Both the position numbers and the translations under genes were made by a program. DNA of 64,000 bases from assembly GCA_016870995.1 (NCBI GenBank), contig VFZU01000018.1:1-64000 (forward strand). The letters run 5' to 3'. This stretch comes from Acidobacteriota bacterium. Its GTDB lineage: Bacteria > Acidobacteriota > Terriglobia > Bryobacterales > Bryobacteraceae. The notes under the pieces are model-generated. The model ran no database searches. It was not told the origin of the DNA and saw nothing but the letters and a program-made list of their open reading frames with translations. Shown here one piece after another: positions 45,979 to 55,993 of the stretch (the stretch's first letter is position 1; each line of letters opens with the position of its first letter).

Positions 45979-48767
45979 AAGCTCAACCTCACACCCAGTT
46001 GGATCACTCTTCCGCCGCGGGATTCAATACTGCGCCCTGCGTTGACATTGGGAGCCGAGGCGGGGCCGATGACCGTATCCGGGTCGGCCCAGTTGCCCGT
46101 GTTGGTCCAGTTGAAGCCAGTCGCGTTGAGCTCAATGACGCGCTCGGCCGTAATTGCAAAGCGCTTGCTGACGGACAGATCATGGTTCTGGTTGCCTGGT
46201 CCCAGCAGTTGCGGATGCGTTCGGAAGCCATTGCCCGCTGTGAAATCAGCAGGCTGCGCAAAGGCTCCAGGGTTGAACCAGCGGTTCGGGTTGGGGTTCT
46301 CGACAGTCGGGTCAACGCCGGGTACGAGGTTCACGCGAAGTGCCTCGATCACCCCGCCGGTATTGTTGAACTGAGGGCGCAGGGCAATCGGTTCGCCGCT
46401 TTGCACTGCGGTGATGCCGGAGATCGACCAGCCGTCGACGAGATAGCGCCGCCAGTCCTGAAAGGCGAGCAGGGGTTTCTTGGCACCGATTGGAAGTTCG
46501 TAGCTAAAGCTTAAAGAGAGGCGGTGCGGATTGTTGCTCGAAGTGAGACTCCACTCGTTCTTGAAGTTGTAGAAGTCCTGCACGCCGTATGGGCCGGAGT
46601 AATCGTCCATCTGTTTTGAAAACTCGTAAGTAGAGTTCACTACCAGGCCAGAGGCGGAACGTTTTTCGACTCGAACCGCCGCAGCGTTGCGCTTGTAGTT
46701 TGCCGACGGCCACGAACTGAAGACATTGAATCGTTGGTATTGGGGATAGGGTCTGATCGTGCGGCGATAAGCCTCGCTGTTCAAAGCGTCACGATCCGAA
46801 AGAAAAGACAACGGGATTGCGTTTGGGTTGACAGCCGAGTTGGAAACGAACATCCGCTGTCCGCGCGCATGGCCCAGGCTGAGGCTGACAATCGTCTGCG
46901 CCGCGAGGGTTCGCTCGAGAGAGAGACCCGCAGATTGATAGATCGGCAATGTTCCTGTGCGGTCGATCAAGTCTGCCACCGTGAAGTTTGCGGCCTCGCC
47001 GCGCAGGTCAGGCAGGGGCCGACTCAGCGGCGGAGCCCCTTGAGCGAGCGTTACCACTGGCGAGAGTTGGATGTTGGTCGAAACGTACGCGGGTTGCGCA
47101 ACGAAGCCTTGGGTGGCCCATTGTGTCGTGTAGATTGGGATGCCGCTAAAACTCAAGCCATAGCTGAGGCGCAATACACTTTTCGCATTGCCACCGGGAT
47201 TCCAGGCCATGCTCAGACTCGTTTCCGGTCGCCAACGTCCCTGTTGCAAGGCGCGGCCGTTCCCGTCGCGGTTGGCGAAGACCAGAGCTCCGGGACGGTT
47301 GTTTGCGGGGTTAATCGCTGCGAGGTCTACGGTTGCAAACCGGTCGAACTTCTCATGACGCGGTGTGGCGAGGGACATGGCGAAATTGGCGGTGAAGGTA
47401 AGATCTTTCGAATACTCGTAGGTGTCGCTTGCCGCCGCCCGCCAATAGCTGCCACGCCAGTAAGAGGGTTGTTCCACCACGGTTGCTGCGCCGCTTTCAG
47501 CCAGCCCGAGTACGAAGCTTGCAAAGCCAAGGCCCGTATTGACGACGCCGGGAAGGGAAGTGAGCGATGGGCCAAACTCGAAACTGCCGGCAGGGTTGCG
47601 CGGCAGATAAGCGTTCACCTGATAGCGGCGAAATTGGCCTGTCAGGCGCAGGCGATGTTTGCCGAGGCGGGTGGAGAAACCATCCGTCAGGTAGTAGTAA
47701 TTGTGTGCGCTGATGTTGATCGGATTCAGGCGACCCATCGGCAAATAATCACCAAAGCGGAACACTGGGAAAGCGTCCTTGAGCGGACCTTTGAGCCCAA
47801 GCAATTCGATCGCTTGTGCCTCTCCCTCACGGCCACCAATGGACTTGTCGGAATGCACGTCAAACGTCAGCGAGTGCACTGTTGAGGCGTTGCGTATGAA
47901 AGTCCAATCGAGGATGCCGCGCCGCGCGCGGAAGTCGCGGTCGTTGTTGCTGGAGTCGGCAATGGTGTTGAAATAACGCGGCGCACCCGCCAGGCCATTC
48001 GTGAAGGACCCGTTGAATGTCAGCCGATGCCGCTCGCTGAGTGTGTGGTCGACCTTGAAGATCATGCCCTCGGCGCGGTTCGTCTCCGGGGCAAACACGA
48101 AGTAGTTGTTGCGAAAGAACGGCCCAGCGCTGGCGTTCGGCTTGGGGTAGAAAGCGATGGCCCGTTGTGCCACCGGGTCGAGCCTGGTCGCAGGAATGAC
48201 ATTGCCAACAAAGGGGTCTCGAGCAAACTGCGGGTTCGTGATGCTGACAGGGCGCGAGGGGTCATAGGCCGGGTTTGAGCGCGTAGTGGCCGGGTCAAAA
48301 ACAGGCAGCGGATTGCCTGCGGCATCGACTGTTTTTGAGAAGTCGCCCGTGCGTTCCGGGTCAATGGCGACCGTGCGCAGATAGGATCGGCCGATCCGTT
48401 CGCGAACGCCCTCATAAGACACATTGACGAAAGTGCGGCGCGATCCGTCATAAAGCCCTGGGATGATGACCGGGCCGCCTGCGTTGATGCCGAATTGATT
48501 ACGGCGCAAGAGGTTGCGCGAGCCGCCGCGCTGTACAACCTCGTGGGGGGTGGCATCCAGTTTGTCGTTGCGAAAGTTTTCGAACACGCGGCCATGCCAG
48601 CGGCCAAACACCGAGGGGCGTGCAGCCTTAGCCGTTGGGCCACCTTCTCGAAGGCCCATCTCCTGGGTCGCGACTTTGAACTCCTCCACGGCCTTTTCGA
48701 GAGAGGCTTGCCATCCATGGAGCAACCCGACGGTCGTCAACAGCAATAACAACCAGATGAAGAACAC
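45975..48767 (-). CDS. Oar-like outer-membrane beta-barrel lacking plug and N-terminal domain
   Basis: A 930-residue protein that goes from a signal peptide (MFFIWLLLLLTTVGLLHGWQA) through a ~35-residue charged linker straight into the barrel. WHGRVFENFRNDKLDA and NQFGINAGGPVIIPGLYDGS correspond to the segments that normally follow the plug in Oar-like receptors. It ends VIQLGVRLSF with terminal phenylalanine. The carboxypeptidase-regulatory-like and TonB-plug domains are absent. An in-frame TAA four codons before the GTG, and only 30 bases to the permease stop, leave no room for them. Ribosome site unclear. Confidence 0.85.
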   Translation of the reverse strand: MFFIWLLLLLTTVGLLHGWQASLEKAVEEFKVATQEMGLREGGPTAKAARPSVFGRWHGRVFENFRNDKLDATPHEVVQRGGSRNLLRRNQFGINAGGPVIIPGLYDGSRRTFVNVSYEGVRERIGRSYLRTVAIDPERTGDFSKTVDAAGNPLPVFDPATTRSNPAYDPSRPVSITNPQFARDPFVGNVIPATRLDPVAQRAIAFYPKPNASAGPFFRNNYFVFAPETNRAEGMIFKVDHTLSERHRLTFNGSFTNGLAGAPRYFNTIADSSNNDRDFRARRGILDWTFIRNASTVHSLTFDVHSDKSIGGREGEAQAIELLGLKGPLKDAFPVFRFGDYLPMGRLNPINISAHNYYYLTDGFSTRLGKHRLRLTGQFRRYQVNAYLPRNPAGSFEFGPSLTSLPGVVNTGLGFASFVLGLAESGAATVVEQPSYWRGSYWRAAASDTYEYSKDLTFTANFAMSLATPRHEKFDRFATVDLAAINPANNRPGALVFANRDGNGRALQQGRWRPETSLSMAWNPGGNAKSVLRLSYGLSFSGIPIYTTQWATQGFVAQPAYVSTNIQLSPVVTLAQGAPPLSRPLPDLRGEAANFTVADLIDRTGTLPIYQSAGLSLERTLAAQTIVSLSLGHARGQRMFVSNSAVNPNAIPLSFLSDRDALNSEAYRRTIRPYPQYQRFNVFSSWPSANYKRNAAAVRVEKRSASGLVVNSTYEFSKQMDDYSGPYGVQDFYNFKNEWSLTSSNNPHRLSLSFSYELPIGAKKPLLAFQDWRRYLVDGWSISGITAVQSGEPIALRPQFNNTGGVIEALRVNLVPGVDPTVENPNPNRWFNPGAFAQPADFTAGNGFRTHPQLLGPGNQNHDLSVSKRFAITAERVIELNATGFNWTNTGNWADPDTVIGPASAPNVNAGRSIESRGGRVIQLGVRLSF

Positions 48768-48797
48768 TTTATAATTAGCTTAGCGCGGGTTGAAATG

Positions 48798-50060
48798 CTA
48801 AACCTTGACGCTGAGGCCATCGGCCAGAGTATTTCGGTAGGCTCGCCAGGCGGGAACCAATCCAATCAGCAACGCCGCGGCAACCACGATGCCGAGGTAA
48901 ATCGCGTGTTCCTCTTGGAAACCCTGCCAGCGGAGGTAGAGCCCGAATTGTTGCTCAACGAGATTTTGCAGGGCGGCGACGCCTGAAACCATCAAGCCCA
49001 CCCCCAGAGCACAACCAGACAAGGCGAGCAGAAGGCTCTCGATTAGAAATAAAGCCAGGATTTTGACCGGGCCGGCGCCGAGTGCTCGAAGGATTGCCAT
49101 TTCACGGCGTCGCTCATTGAGCGTGGTGTAAATCGCGACCAGCATCCCGAGCAACCCGACAAGCACCACGAAGCCACCGACAATTTCAAGCGCAATTTCG
49201 GCGTACCTTACGGTGGACCAAAGCTCGCCCATCGCGACACCGGGGATGATCGCCATCAAGGGTTCAGGCAAATAGTTGGAGATGTCACGCTGTAGGCGGA
49301 GCGTATCGATGCGGCTCTTTGATCTCAGCAAGAATGCAGTGATCGCCTCGGGACGCAGCTGTTCTGCAGTCAGCTTTTTGGCCGATACTTCTTCCCCGGG
49401 TTCTGGCGGAGCGCCGCCTTCCCAACCGACATGGATGGCACTCATCCCTTCGAGAGTGATGTAGACGCTGCGATCGATCGGGGTCGCGGTCTTGGCGAGG
49501 ATCCCCACAATCGTGAACGGATTGTCGTCGTGGTCCATGATCCCGGCCGCGCCCATGCCATGTGTGAGCACAACTTTTGCTCCCACTTGATAGCCCAGCT
49601 TTGCGGCAACGTCGCTACCCAGAGCTGCTTCATTAAAACTTGCAGGAGCTCGTCCGCTGGCAAATTCAGGTTTGCGTGTCTTGCGAAACCGGTAGTGCTC
49701 GTAGAAATTCTGATTGGTGCCGACGACGCGGAAACCGCGATGGCTATCGCCCAGCGAATAGGGAATGGTCCAAGCGACTGCCGGGTGCTTCGACCATTCT
49801 TCATAGCTCGAGTATTTGACGTTATTCGTGGCCGTGCCCATGCGGAAGACGGTGTAGAGCAGCAATTGCAAGCCGCCGCCGCGCGCACCGGCAATGAGGT
49901 CTGTACCGGAGATGGTGGATGAAAAGCTCTCGCGGGCACTCACGCGAAGAGCCTCGACACCCAGCAGCAAGGCAACGCTCAAGGCGATCGAAACTACCGT
50001 GAGTAGCGTGGTGACGCGCCGGTTTCTAAGGCTCTTCCAGGCCAGAGACAGAAGCAACAC
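48798..50060 (-). CDS. FtsX/MacB-type ABC transporter permease
   Basis: A 420-residue permease with one N-terminal helix (VTTLLTVVSIALSVALLLGVEAL), a ~220-residue periplasmic domain (TDLIAGARGGGLQLLLYTVFRMG ... SLGDSHRGFRVVGT), and three C-terminal helices with the FtsX core (LNERRREMAILRALGAGPVKI). This periplasmic domain resembles the permease usually found next to DUF3299 in proteobacteria. The GTG start overlaps the ATPase stop (TAGTG). It uses ATP energy for extraction or export, not classical import. Confidence 0.92.
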   Translation of the reverse strand: MLLLSLAWKSLRNRRVTTLLTVVSIALSVALLLGVEALRVSARESFSSTISGTDLIAGARGGGLQLLLYTVFRMGTATNNVKYSSYEEWSKHPAVAWTIPYSLGDSHRGFRVVGTNQNFYEHYRFRKTRKPEFASGRAPASFNEAALGSDVAAKLGYQVGAKVVLTHGMGAAGIMDHDDNPFTIVGILAKTATPIDRSVYITLEGMSAIHVGWEGGAPPEPGEEVSAKKLTAEQLRPEAITAFLLRSKSRIDTLRLQRDISNYLPEPLMAIIPGVAMGELWSTVRYAEIALEIVGGFVVLVGLLGMLVAIYTTLNERRREMAILRALGAGPVKILALFLIESLLLALSGCALGVGLMVSGVAALQNLVEQQFGLYLRWQGFQEEHAIYLGIVVAAALLIGLVPAWRAYRNTLADGLSVKV

Positions 50061-50749
50061 TACGCAACCTCCGTTCGAGATGCCCGGTTCAGATCTGGCA
50101 GGCTGAGGCGTTTTTCAAACAGTGGCGCGAGGCTTTGGTCGTGAGAAACGAACAGCAGTGCGGCCCCAGCGGATTTGCACTGCGCGAGCAGCAATTCAAG
50201 GAAGCGCTGGCGATGGGCGCTGTCGAGCGCGGAAGTCGGTTCGTCGGCGATCACTAATGGAGGCGCGCCGATCAGGGCTCGAGCCGCTGCGACGCGCTGT
50301 TGCTGCCCAACGCTCAGTTCGAGGACGCCGCGATCGAGCAGCGGTGCGATGCCCAGCGTAGAGGCGATCGCTTCGAGCCCTTCCGCCTTTCGCGCAGAAT
50401 GCAAACGCGTCGGCAGCAGAATATTGTCACGCACGGAAAGATAAGGGATCAGATTGAACATCTGAAAGATGTAGCCGATGTTCGAGCCGCGAAAAGCGTC
50501 CCGCTTGGAACTGCTCATGGCTCGCAGATCCTTTCCCAGAACGTTCACCGAGCCTTGTCGTGCTTCGAGCACACCAGCAATCAGACCCAGCAGCGTCGTT
50601 TTCCCGCAACCGCTGGGGCCATAAAGAAAGCAGGATTCCCCGGCGCTGAGTTCGAAGCGGTCGAGGTCGATCACATCGGGGAGTTTTGAGTTGTAGCCGA
50701 AGCGTACTCCTGCAAGGAGGACGCTACTTGGATTTGTAGGGCTCGACAT
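50060..50749 (-). CDS. LolD/MacB-type ABC transporter ATPase
   Basis: A 229-residue ATPase. Walker A is GPSGCGKT near residue 47, the Q-loop is YIFQMFNLIPYLSV, the signature LSVGQQQRVAAARAL, Walker B LVIADEPTSALD, and the switch histidine FVSHD. The pattern places it in the LolD/FtsE/MacB group. Its start overlaps the DUF3299 gene by 26 bases and its stop overlaps the permease start, so ATPase and permease should be made in fixed ratio. Confidence 0.94.
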   Translation of the reverse strand: MSSPTNPSSVLLAGVRFGYNSKLPDVIDLDRFELSAGESCFLYGPSGCGKTTLLGLIAGVLEARQGSVNVLGKDLRAMSSSKRDAFRGSNIGYIFQMFNLIPYLSVRDNILLPTRLHSARKAEGLEAIASTLGIAPLLDRGVLELSVGQQQRVAAARALIGAPPLVIADEPTSALDSAHRQRFLELLLAQCKSAGAALLFVSHDQSLAPLFEKRLSLPDLNRASRTEVA

Positions 50750-51215
50750 TCGCCACTGTCATCTGGTAGGACACAGAGCCGAAAGGGCTGCCGGTCTTGT
50801 TGATGGTAATCTTGCCTTCGAACCAGTTCGGTTCGAACATGGCTACCTTTGCCTTTTTCTTGTTCACCATGCGGCAGTAAACGATCTGATGCGGAGGCGG
50901 AGGTGGGGTGTGGATGCAGCCTCCGGCGATGGGCACAATCAGGTATTCGTCCGCTTCCTCTTGATCGTCGTTTTCAAGCGGAACCATATATCCAGCAATG
51001 CGAACCGTGGTGTTGTCGATTTTCTTGAGATCGGGAGGGGGTTCACCAGTGGCGAGATCCAAAGATCGCAACAAGCGCCATTGCACGGCAGGCGCACCAG
51101 CAGGTTTGGTGTCTGCCGCTATGAGCGGCAGCGATGCCGGGTCTTCCAGGGTCATCAGAAGCGCCAATGTAAGCACTGCGAAAGCAAGCCGACGGATCGT
51201 CTGCATATTCATCAT
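50724..51215 (-). CDS. DUF3299 periplasmic protein (copy 2)
   Basis: A 163-residue protein with a signal peptide (RLAFAVLTLALLMTLEDPAS) rather than a lipobox. The DUF3299 core is WRLLRSLDLATGEP, VRIAGYMVPLENDDQE and CIHTPPPPPHQIVYC. Compared with copy 1 (42797), an extra histidine and cysteine follow the poly-proline. Its ATG overlaps the hemB stop as TAATG; a second and third in-frame ATG follow closely. Position next to the ATPase and permease suggests it is their periplasmic partner. Confidence 0.9.
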   Translation of the reverse strand: MMNMQTIRRLAFAVLTLALLMTLEDPASLPLIAADTKPAGAPAVQWRLLRSLDLATGEPPPDLKKIDNTTVRIAGYMVPLENDDQEEADEYLIVPIAGGCIHTPPPPPHQIVYCRMVNKKKAKVAMFEPNWFEGKITINKTGSPFGSVSYQMTVANVEPYKSK

Positions 51216-52183
51216 TAAAGCAGTCTCGCCGCATCCTTCGCAAAGTAGGTAAGAATGATCGAGGCCCCGGCCCGCTGGATCGAGGTGAGTGTTTCCATCA
51301 TGACGCGATCTTTGTCGATCCAGCCGTTGCGTGCGGCTGCCATGATCATGCTGAACTCACCTGACACTTGATAAGCCGCGATCGGAACATCGAAACTCTG
51401 GCGAGCCGCGGCGATGATGTCCAGATAAGCAAGGGCCGGTTTCACCATCAGGATGTCGGCACCCTCTTCGAAATCAAGTGTCATTTCGAGCATCGCTTCG
51501 CGTCCGTTGGCTGGGTCCATCTGGTAGGAGCGGCGGTCGCCAAAGGTTGGTGCGCTCTCGGCCGCTTCGCGAAACGGGCCATAGAATCCGCTGGCGTACT
51601 TGGCCGCGTAGCTCATAATTGGGATCTTTTCAAAGCCTTCTCCGTCCAGGGCTTCGCGAATCGCGGCCACGCGTCCATCCATCATGTCGCTGGGGGCCAC
51701 CATGTCGGCACCGGCACGGGCATGGCTCAGGGCGGAATCAGCAAGCCATTCGAGGGTAGTGTCGTTGTCGACATCGCCTTCGATGATCTTTCCGCAATGC
51801 CCGTGAGATGTGTATTCGCAATTGCAGACATCGGTGATGACAAGCAGATCCGGCACAGCGCGTTTGATGGCGCGAATGCCTTCCTGCACGATGCCGTGGT
51901 CGTGATACGCTCCGGAGGCCTCGTCATCTTTCACTTCCGGGATCCCAAACAGAATGACACCGCCGATCCCAAGCTTGGCGATCTCCTCGCACTCTTTGAC
52001 GGCTTCGTCGATGGAGAGCTGGTTATTGCCCGGCATGCTGCCGATTTCTTTGCGCTTGCCCTCGCCGGGCACCAGAAATAGCGGGTAGATAAACCCTTCC
52101 GGGCTCAATCGCGTTTCGCGAACCAGACTGCGGATCGCTTCGGTACGCCTCAGCCGGCGCGGACGATGAATGGGGAACGGCAC
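51215..52183 (-). CDS. hemB: Delta-aminolevulinic acid dehydratase (porphobilinogen synthase)
   Basis: Condenses two 5-aminolevulinates to porphobilinogen in heme synthesis. The protein has 322 residues. Zinc cysteines 120, 122 and 130 lie in [14 protein letters not shown], marking the zinc-dependent class. The active lysines are in [14 protein letters not shown] and [11 protein letters not shown]. The N-terminus [17 protein letters not shown] is typical. The start is GTG at 52183. No other heme gene is nearby; instead it heads a transporter-type gene run. Confidence 0.97.
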   Translation of the reverse strand: MPFPIHRPRRLRRTEAIRSLVRETRLSPEGFIYPLFLVPGEGKRKEIGSMPGNNQLSIDEAVKECEEIAKLGIGGVILFGIPEVKDDEASGAYHDHGIVQEGIRAIKRAVPDLLVITDVCNCEYTSHGHCGKIIEGDVDNDTTLEWLADSALSHARAGADMVAPSDMMDGRVAAIREALDGEGFEKIPIMSYAAKYASGFYGPFREAAESAPTFGDRRSYQMDPANGREAMLEMTLDFEEGADILMVKPALAYLDIIAAARQSFDVPIAAYQVSGEFSMIMAAARNGWIDKDRVMMETLTSIQRAGASIILTYFAKDAARLL

Positions 52184-52211
52184 AACCTCATTCTATGAAA
52201 AGTGTCGCAAT

Positions 52212-52586
52212 CTAGTGATGGAGATAGAACACCTTGCACATGATCTTCCACTGGCCATCCACTTTGAGCATCGTGAAGAAGTCTGTGAACCGGTGACCTG
52301 TCCAATTGTCGATCTCGAGCCGTACTGTGGCGGCTGTCTCGCTCACGTCCACGCTCCCAAGTCGAATTTCCGCTGCCGGGGCGGCACCGTTGGAGTTGTG
52401 CCATTCATACAGGCCCTGGATTGGGCCAGCGAATAGATCCGGCCCGACATAGCCGAAAATCGAAGCCTGGTCATGGAAAGCCAGCTTCATTTCCTCGCTG
52501 CTGCCCGACTTTTCTCCGTCAATGTAGTGCTGCACGCAGGACAGGATCGAATCGTATTCTTGGACTGCCGTTGGATTGGATATCAC
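52212..52586 (-). CDS. Putative lumazine-binding / NTF2-like protein
   Basis: A 124-residue soluble protein of the SnoaL/NTF2-like cone fold. CVQHYIDGEKSGSSEEMKLAFHDQASIFGYVG and VRLEIDNWTGHRFTDFFTMLKVDGQWKIMCKVF match the putative lumazine-binding family. Ligand and role are unknown. The start is GTG at 52586. It ends 28 bases before hemB, so it may be the first gene of that run. Confidence 0.85.
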   Translation of the reverse strand: MISNPTAVQEYDSILSCVQHYIDGEKSGSSEEMKLAFHDQASIFGYVGPDLFAGPIQGLYEWHNSNGAAPAAEIRLGSVDVSETAATVRLEIDNWTGHRFTDFFTMLKVDGQWKIMCKVFYLHH

Positions 52587-52722
52587 TGAAGTCTATCTGA
52601 ATCAGGCCCCACTTTTCCTCCATGGCGGCCGAGCTTCTACGGCCAAACCCTACCTCCCCATTCAGGTAGATCCTGCAACCACCCGCAACCTGCGAGAATC
52701 AGATTAGACAGGGACGCTCGCT
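52587..52722. promoter_or_regulatory. Divergent intergenic region with a small hairpin
   Basis: This gap separates the lumazine-binding-like gene (minus) from the LolD-type gene (plus) and should hold promoters for both runs. A short inverted repeat, CTACCT at 52650-52655 and AGGTAG at 52664-52669, is visible. No convincing -35/-10 pair can be named. Confidence 0.35.
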
Positions 52723-53442
52723 ATGCCAAATTCCATCAGTGTCGAAAGTCTTCGAAAGACCTATCGCGGCGCTAGCGAACTGACGATCTTTGCCGATATG
52801 ACCTTCGTGGTCAATCCTGGAGAACGTCTGGCGCTGATTGGTGAATCCGGCGCGGGCAAATCCACACTTTTGCATCTACTCGGCGGGCTGGACACCCCTT
52901 CGGCGGGTGCCATTCGGTTTGGCGAAACCGACATCACTCGCTTGAATCCCGCACAAATGGCGGACTTTCGCAATCGCCAGATCGGGTTTGTCTGGCAAGT
53001 CCAATCGCTGCTTCCAGAATTCACTGCCATTGAAAACGTCATGATGCCGCTGCTGGTTCGCGGCGAAGACCCCGCCTCGGCACAGCCCAAAGCCCAGGCA
53101 ATGCTAGCCGAAGTAGGCTTGGCGGATCGAGGCCATCACCGGGCCGGAGAACTTTCCGGCGGAGAGCAACAACGCGTCGTGCTCGCTCGCGCTTTGGTCG
53201 GGCAACCAAAATATCTTCTCGCTGACGAACCCACAGGGAATCTGGATGAATGTACGGCAACTCAGATCCTTGCCCTGCTGGAGAGGCTTCAATCCAGGTT
53301 CGAATTAACCAGCGTCATCGTTACACACTCCCCCGCACTCGCCGCCCGCTGCACGCGTACCCTGCGTCTGGCTAAAGGCGGCATATTCGCAATCGGCACG
53401 AATCCGACAAATGCCGGTGTAGTTACAATGGAGGCAGAATAG
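52723..53442 (+). CDS. LolD-type ABC transporter ATPase upstream of clpC
   Basis: A 239-residue ATPase: Walker [10 protein letters not shown]-loop [15 protein letters not shown], signature [15 protein letters not shown], Walker [12 protein letters not shown], switch HSPAL. The EQQRV signature and length suggest LolD, the ATPase that releases outer-membrane lipoproteins to LolA. No LolC/E permease is adjacent. Its stop is two bases from the clpC start, so both share a transcript. A different MacB-like role cannot be excluded. Confidence 0.9.
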   Translation: MPNSISVESLRKTYRGASELTIFADMTFVVNPGERLALIGESGAGKSTLLHLLGGLDTPSAGAIRFGETDITRLNPAQMADFRNRQIGFVWQVQSLLPEFTAIENVMMPLLVRGEDPASAQPKAQAMLAEVGLADRGHHRAGELSGGEQQRVVLARALVGQPKYLLADEPTGNLDECTATQILALLERLQSRFELTSVIVTHSPALAARCTRTLRLAKGGIFAIGTNPTNAGVVTMEAE

Positions 53443-53444
53443 CC

Positions 53445-55919
53445 ATGTTTGAGCGTTACACAGAGAAAGCACGGCGAGTCATCTTCTTCGCCCGATACGA
53501 GGCGAGCCAATTTGGCAGCCCGTATATTGAAACCGAACATCTGTTGCTTGGCCTGCTGCGGGAAGATAAGGCCTTGGCCAATCGCTTCCTGCGGTCACAA
53601 GCCGCCATTGAATCGATCCGGAAACAGATCGAAGCTCATACGACCATTCGCGAAAAGGTTTCCACTTCTGTGGACCTGCCTCTCAGTCACGAATGCAAGC
53701 GTGTGTTGGCTTATGGCGCTGAAGAAGCCGAGCGACTGAATCACAAGCACATCGGCACAGAACACCTGCTGCTGGGAATCTTGCGTGAAGAAAAGTGCTA
53801 CGCCGCCGAGTTGTTGCATGAGCGCGGCTTGCGGCTCTCGCAAGTGCGCGAAGAAATTGCCCGCAGCTCTTCTGAGAAGGTCGCCACCAGCCGCACCAAG
53901 GAATCCTCATTGCTCAATGAGTTTTCTCGCGATCTCACGCAGGCTGCCCTTGATGGCTCTCTCGATCCGCTGATCGGTCGCGACCATGAGCTCGACCGCG
54001 TCATTCAGATCCTGTGCCGTCGCACCAAAAACAATCCGGTGCTGATTGGTGAGCCGGGTGTCGGCAAGACGGCAATTGTCGAAGGTCTGGCGCAGCGCAT
54101 TGCCGATGGCGAAGTGCCCAGCTTCCTCGCCGACAAGCGCATTCTCGCCCTCGATCTCTCGCTCATCGTCGCTGGCACGAAATACCGCGGTCAGTTTGAA
54201 GAGCGCCTCAAGACGATCATGAAGGAGCTGATGGAGAATCAGAACGCCATCATCTTCATCGACGAACTCCACACCCTTGTAGGTGCCGGGTCTGCCGAAG
54301 GATCGCTCGATGCCGCGAACATCCTGAAGCCTGCACTTTCTCGCGGAGAAATTCAGTGTATCGGTGCCACAACACCGGCCGAATTCCGCAAGTCGATCGA
54401 AAAGGACCGTTCGCTCGAGCGCCGCTTTCAGGCCGTTAAGGTGCCGCCGCCGAATGAATCCGATGCAATTCGCATCCTGATGGGCATCAAAGAGCGCTAC
54501 GAAAAATTCCACGCCGTCGCCTACACCGACGACTCGATTGAAACCGCAGTCTACGCTTCGAATCGCTTCATCCCAGATCGTTTTCTGCCCGACAAGGCCA
54601 TCGATTTGATCGACGAAGCTGGTGCTCGCGTCAAACTGCGGCAGACCACCTTGCCGCCGGACATTGCCGACATTCAGAAGCGCATTAAGTTCATCGTCCA
54701 CCGCATGGAAAACGCCATTGCGAACCATGAGTTCGAGAAGGCACGTTTCTATTCGGACGAAGAACGCAAAGAGCGCGAGAACCTACGCCAGCTTCGCGAA
54801 AAGTACAACCTGGACGACACCTCAACCGGCGTCGTTGGCAAGGACGATATCGAAGATGTCGTCGCTCGCTGGACCGGCGTCCCGATGACGTCGATCCGCG
54901 AAGAAGAAGTTTCCAAGCTCCTTCGGATCGAAGAAGAACTCCACAAGCGCGTGATCAGCCAGGAACGTGCGATTGGCGCATTGGCCCGAGCCATCCGTCG
55001 CTCCCGCGCCGGCCTGAAATCGCCCAAGCGCCCGGCTGGTAGCTTCCTGTTCCTTGGCCCCACGGGCGTCGGAAAAACAGAAGTGGCGCGAGCCTTGGCT
55101 GACTTCCTCCTCGGTAGCGAAAAGTCGCTGATCCGCTTTGACATGTCGGAGTTTATGGAAAAGCATTCCGTCTCGAAGCTGATCGGTTCGCCTCCCGGAT
55201 ATGTCGGCTACGAGGAAGGCGGTCAGCTGACCGAACGCGTCAAGCGGAACCCCTACTCGATCATCCTTCTCGATGAAATCGAAAAGGCCCACCCGGATGT
55301 CTACAACATTCTGTTGCAGGTATTCGAAGACGGCCAATTGACCGACGGCCTTGGCAATACGGTGGACTTCAAGAACACCATGATCATCATGACGTCCAAC
55401 CTGGGCGCACGCTTCCTCGACAAAAAGAAGGGGATCGGTTTTGATGCCCCTGTCGAAAAGGGTATGCAGCCCAAGGTGGAAGACCAGGTGATGCAAGAAG
55501 TCAAGCGGGCATTCAACCCTGAATTCCTCAATCGCCTCGACGAAGTGATCCTGTTTACTTCTCTGGTCGATGAAGACCTGCTCCAGATCATGCATTTGCT
55601 CGTGGATCAGATCAACGTCAATCTCGTAGTGAAGCAGATCAAGATCCGCCTCACGGTAGAGGCTGCAAAGTACATCCTCGAGAAGACGCTGGTCGATCGC
55701 AGCTACGGAGCCCGTCCGCTGCGCCGAGCGTTGCAGAAGTACATTGAAGATCCGCTTTCGGAAGCGTTGATTCAGGGTTCTCTGCCGCGACCCAGTGAGC
55801 TGGAGGTTTATTTGTCCGACACCGGCTTGTTTGTGCGCCCGATTCAGGATGCCGAAGAAGCTCTGGTGGGGGCTGGCCCATCCACTCCCATCGAAGGTAC
55901 GGCTCTTTACACCTTCTAG
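53445..55919 (+). CDS. clpC: ATP-dependent Clp protease ATP-binding subunit ClpC
   Basis: Hsp100 unfoldase, 824 residues. The Clp_N double repeat ([42 protein letters not shown]) covers residues 1-145. The first AAA domain has Walker A GEPGVGKT (K near 208). A UVR-like segment ([22 protein letters not shown], near 425) marks ClpC rather than ClpA/B. The second AAA domain has GPTGVGKT (K near 544) and the ClpB_D2-small end. It feeds proteins to ClpP. GGAGG precedes the ATG, and a strong terminator follows. Confidence 0.97.
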   Translation: MFERYTEKARRVIFFARYEASQFGSPYIETEHLLLGLLREDKALANRFLRSQAAIESIRKQIEAHTTIREKVSTSVDLPLSHECKRVLAYGAEEAERLNHKHIGTEHLLLGILREEKCYAAELLHERGLRLSQVREEIARSSSEKVATSRTKESSLLNEFSRDLTQAALDGSLDPLIGRDHELDRVIQILCRRTKNNPVLIGEPGVGKTAIVEGLAQRIADGEVPSFLADKRILALDLSLIVAGTKYRGQFEERLKTIMKELMENQNAIIFIDELHTLVGAGSAEGSLDAANILKPALSRGEIQCIGATTPAEFRKSIEKDRSLERRFQAVKVPPPNESDAIRILMGIKERYEKFHAVAYTDDSIETAVYASNRFIPDRFLPDKAIDLIDEAGARVKLRQTTLPPDIADIQKRIKFIVHRMENAIANHEFEKARFYSDEERKERENLRQLREKYNLDDTSTGVVGKDDIEDVVARWTGVPMTSIREEEVSKLLRIEEELHKRVISQERAIGALARAIRRSRAGLKSPKRPAGSFLFLGPTGVGKTEVARALADFLLGSEKSLIRFDMSEFMEKHSVSKLIGSPPGYVGYEEGGQLTERVKRNPYSIILLDEIEKAHPDVYNILLQVFEDGQLTDGLGNTVDFKNTMIIMTSNLGARFLDKKKGIGFDAPVEKGMQPKVEDQVMQEVKRAFNPEFLNRLDEVILFTSLVDEDLLQIMHLLVDQINVNLVVKQIKIRLTVEAAKYILEKTLVDRSYGARPLRRALQKYIEDPLSEALIQGSLPRPSELEVYLSDTGLFVRPIQDAEEALVGAGPSTPIEGTALYTF

Positions 55920-55941
55920 ATCTTTCCTGATCGATAGAACT

Positions 55942-55976
55942 AAAGCCTCCCCTTTCCCGGGGAGGCTTTGTTTTTG
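55942..55976 (+). terminator. Rho-independent terminator after clpC
   Basis: AAAGCCTCCCC (55942-55952) pairs perfectly with GGGGAGGCTTT (55959-55969) around a 6-base loop, followed by GTTTTT. It lies 22 bases past the clpC stop. Confidence 0.93.
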
Positions 55977-55993
55977 CCACCATTACAAATGCC

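Noticed and set aside
51215-52183. hemB as a zinc-independent, Zur-controlled spare copy
   Set aside because: The three zinc cysteines (120, 122, 130) are all present, so it is the ordinary zinc-dependent enzyme.
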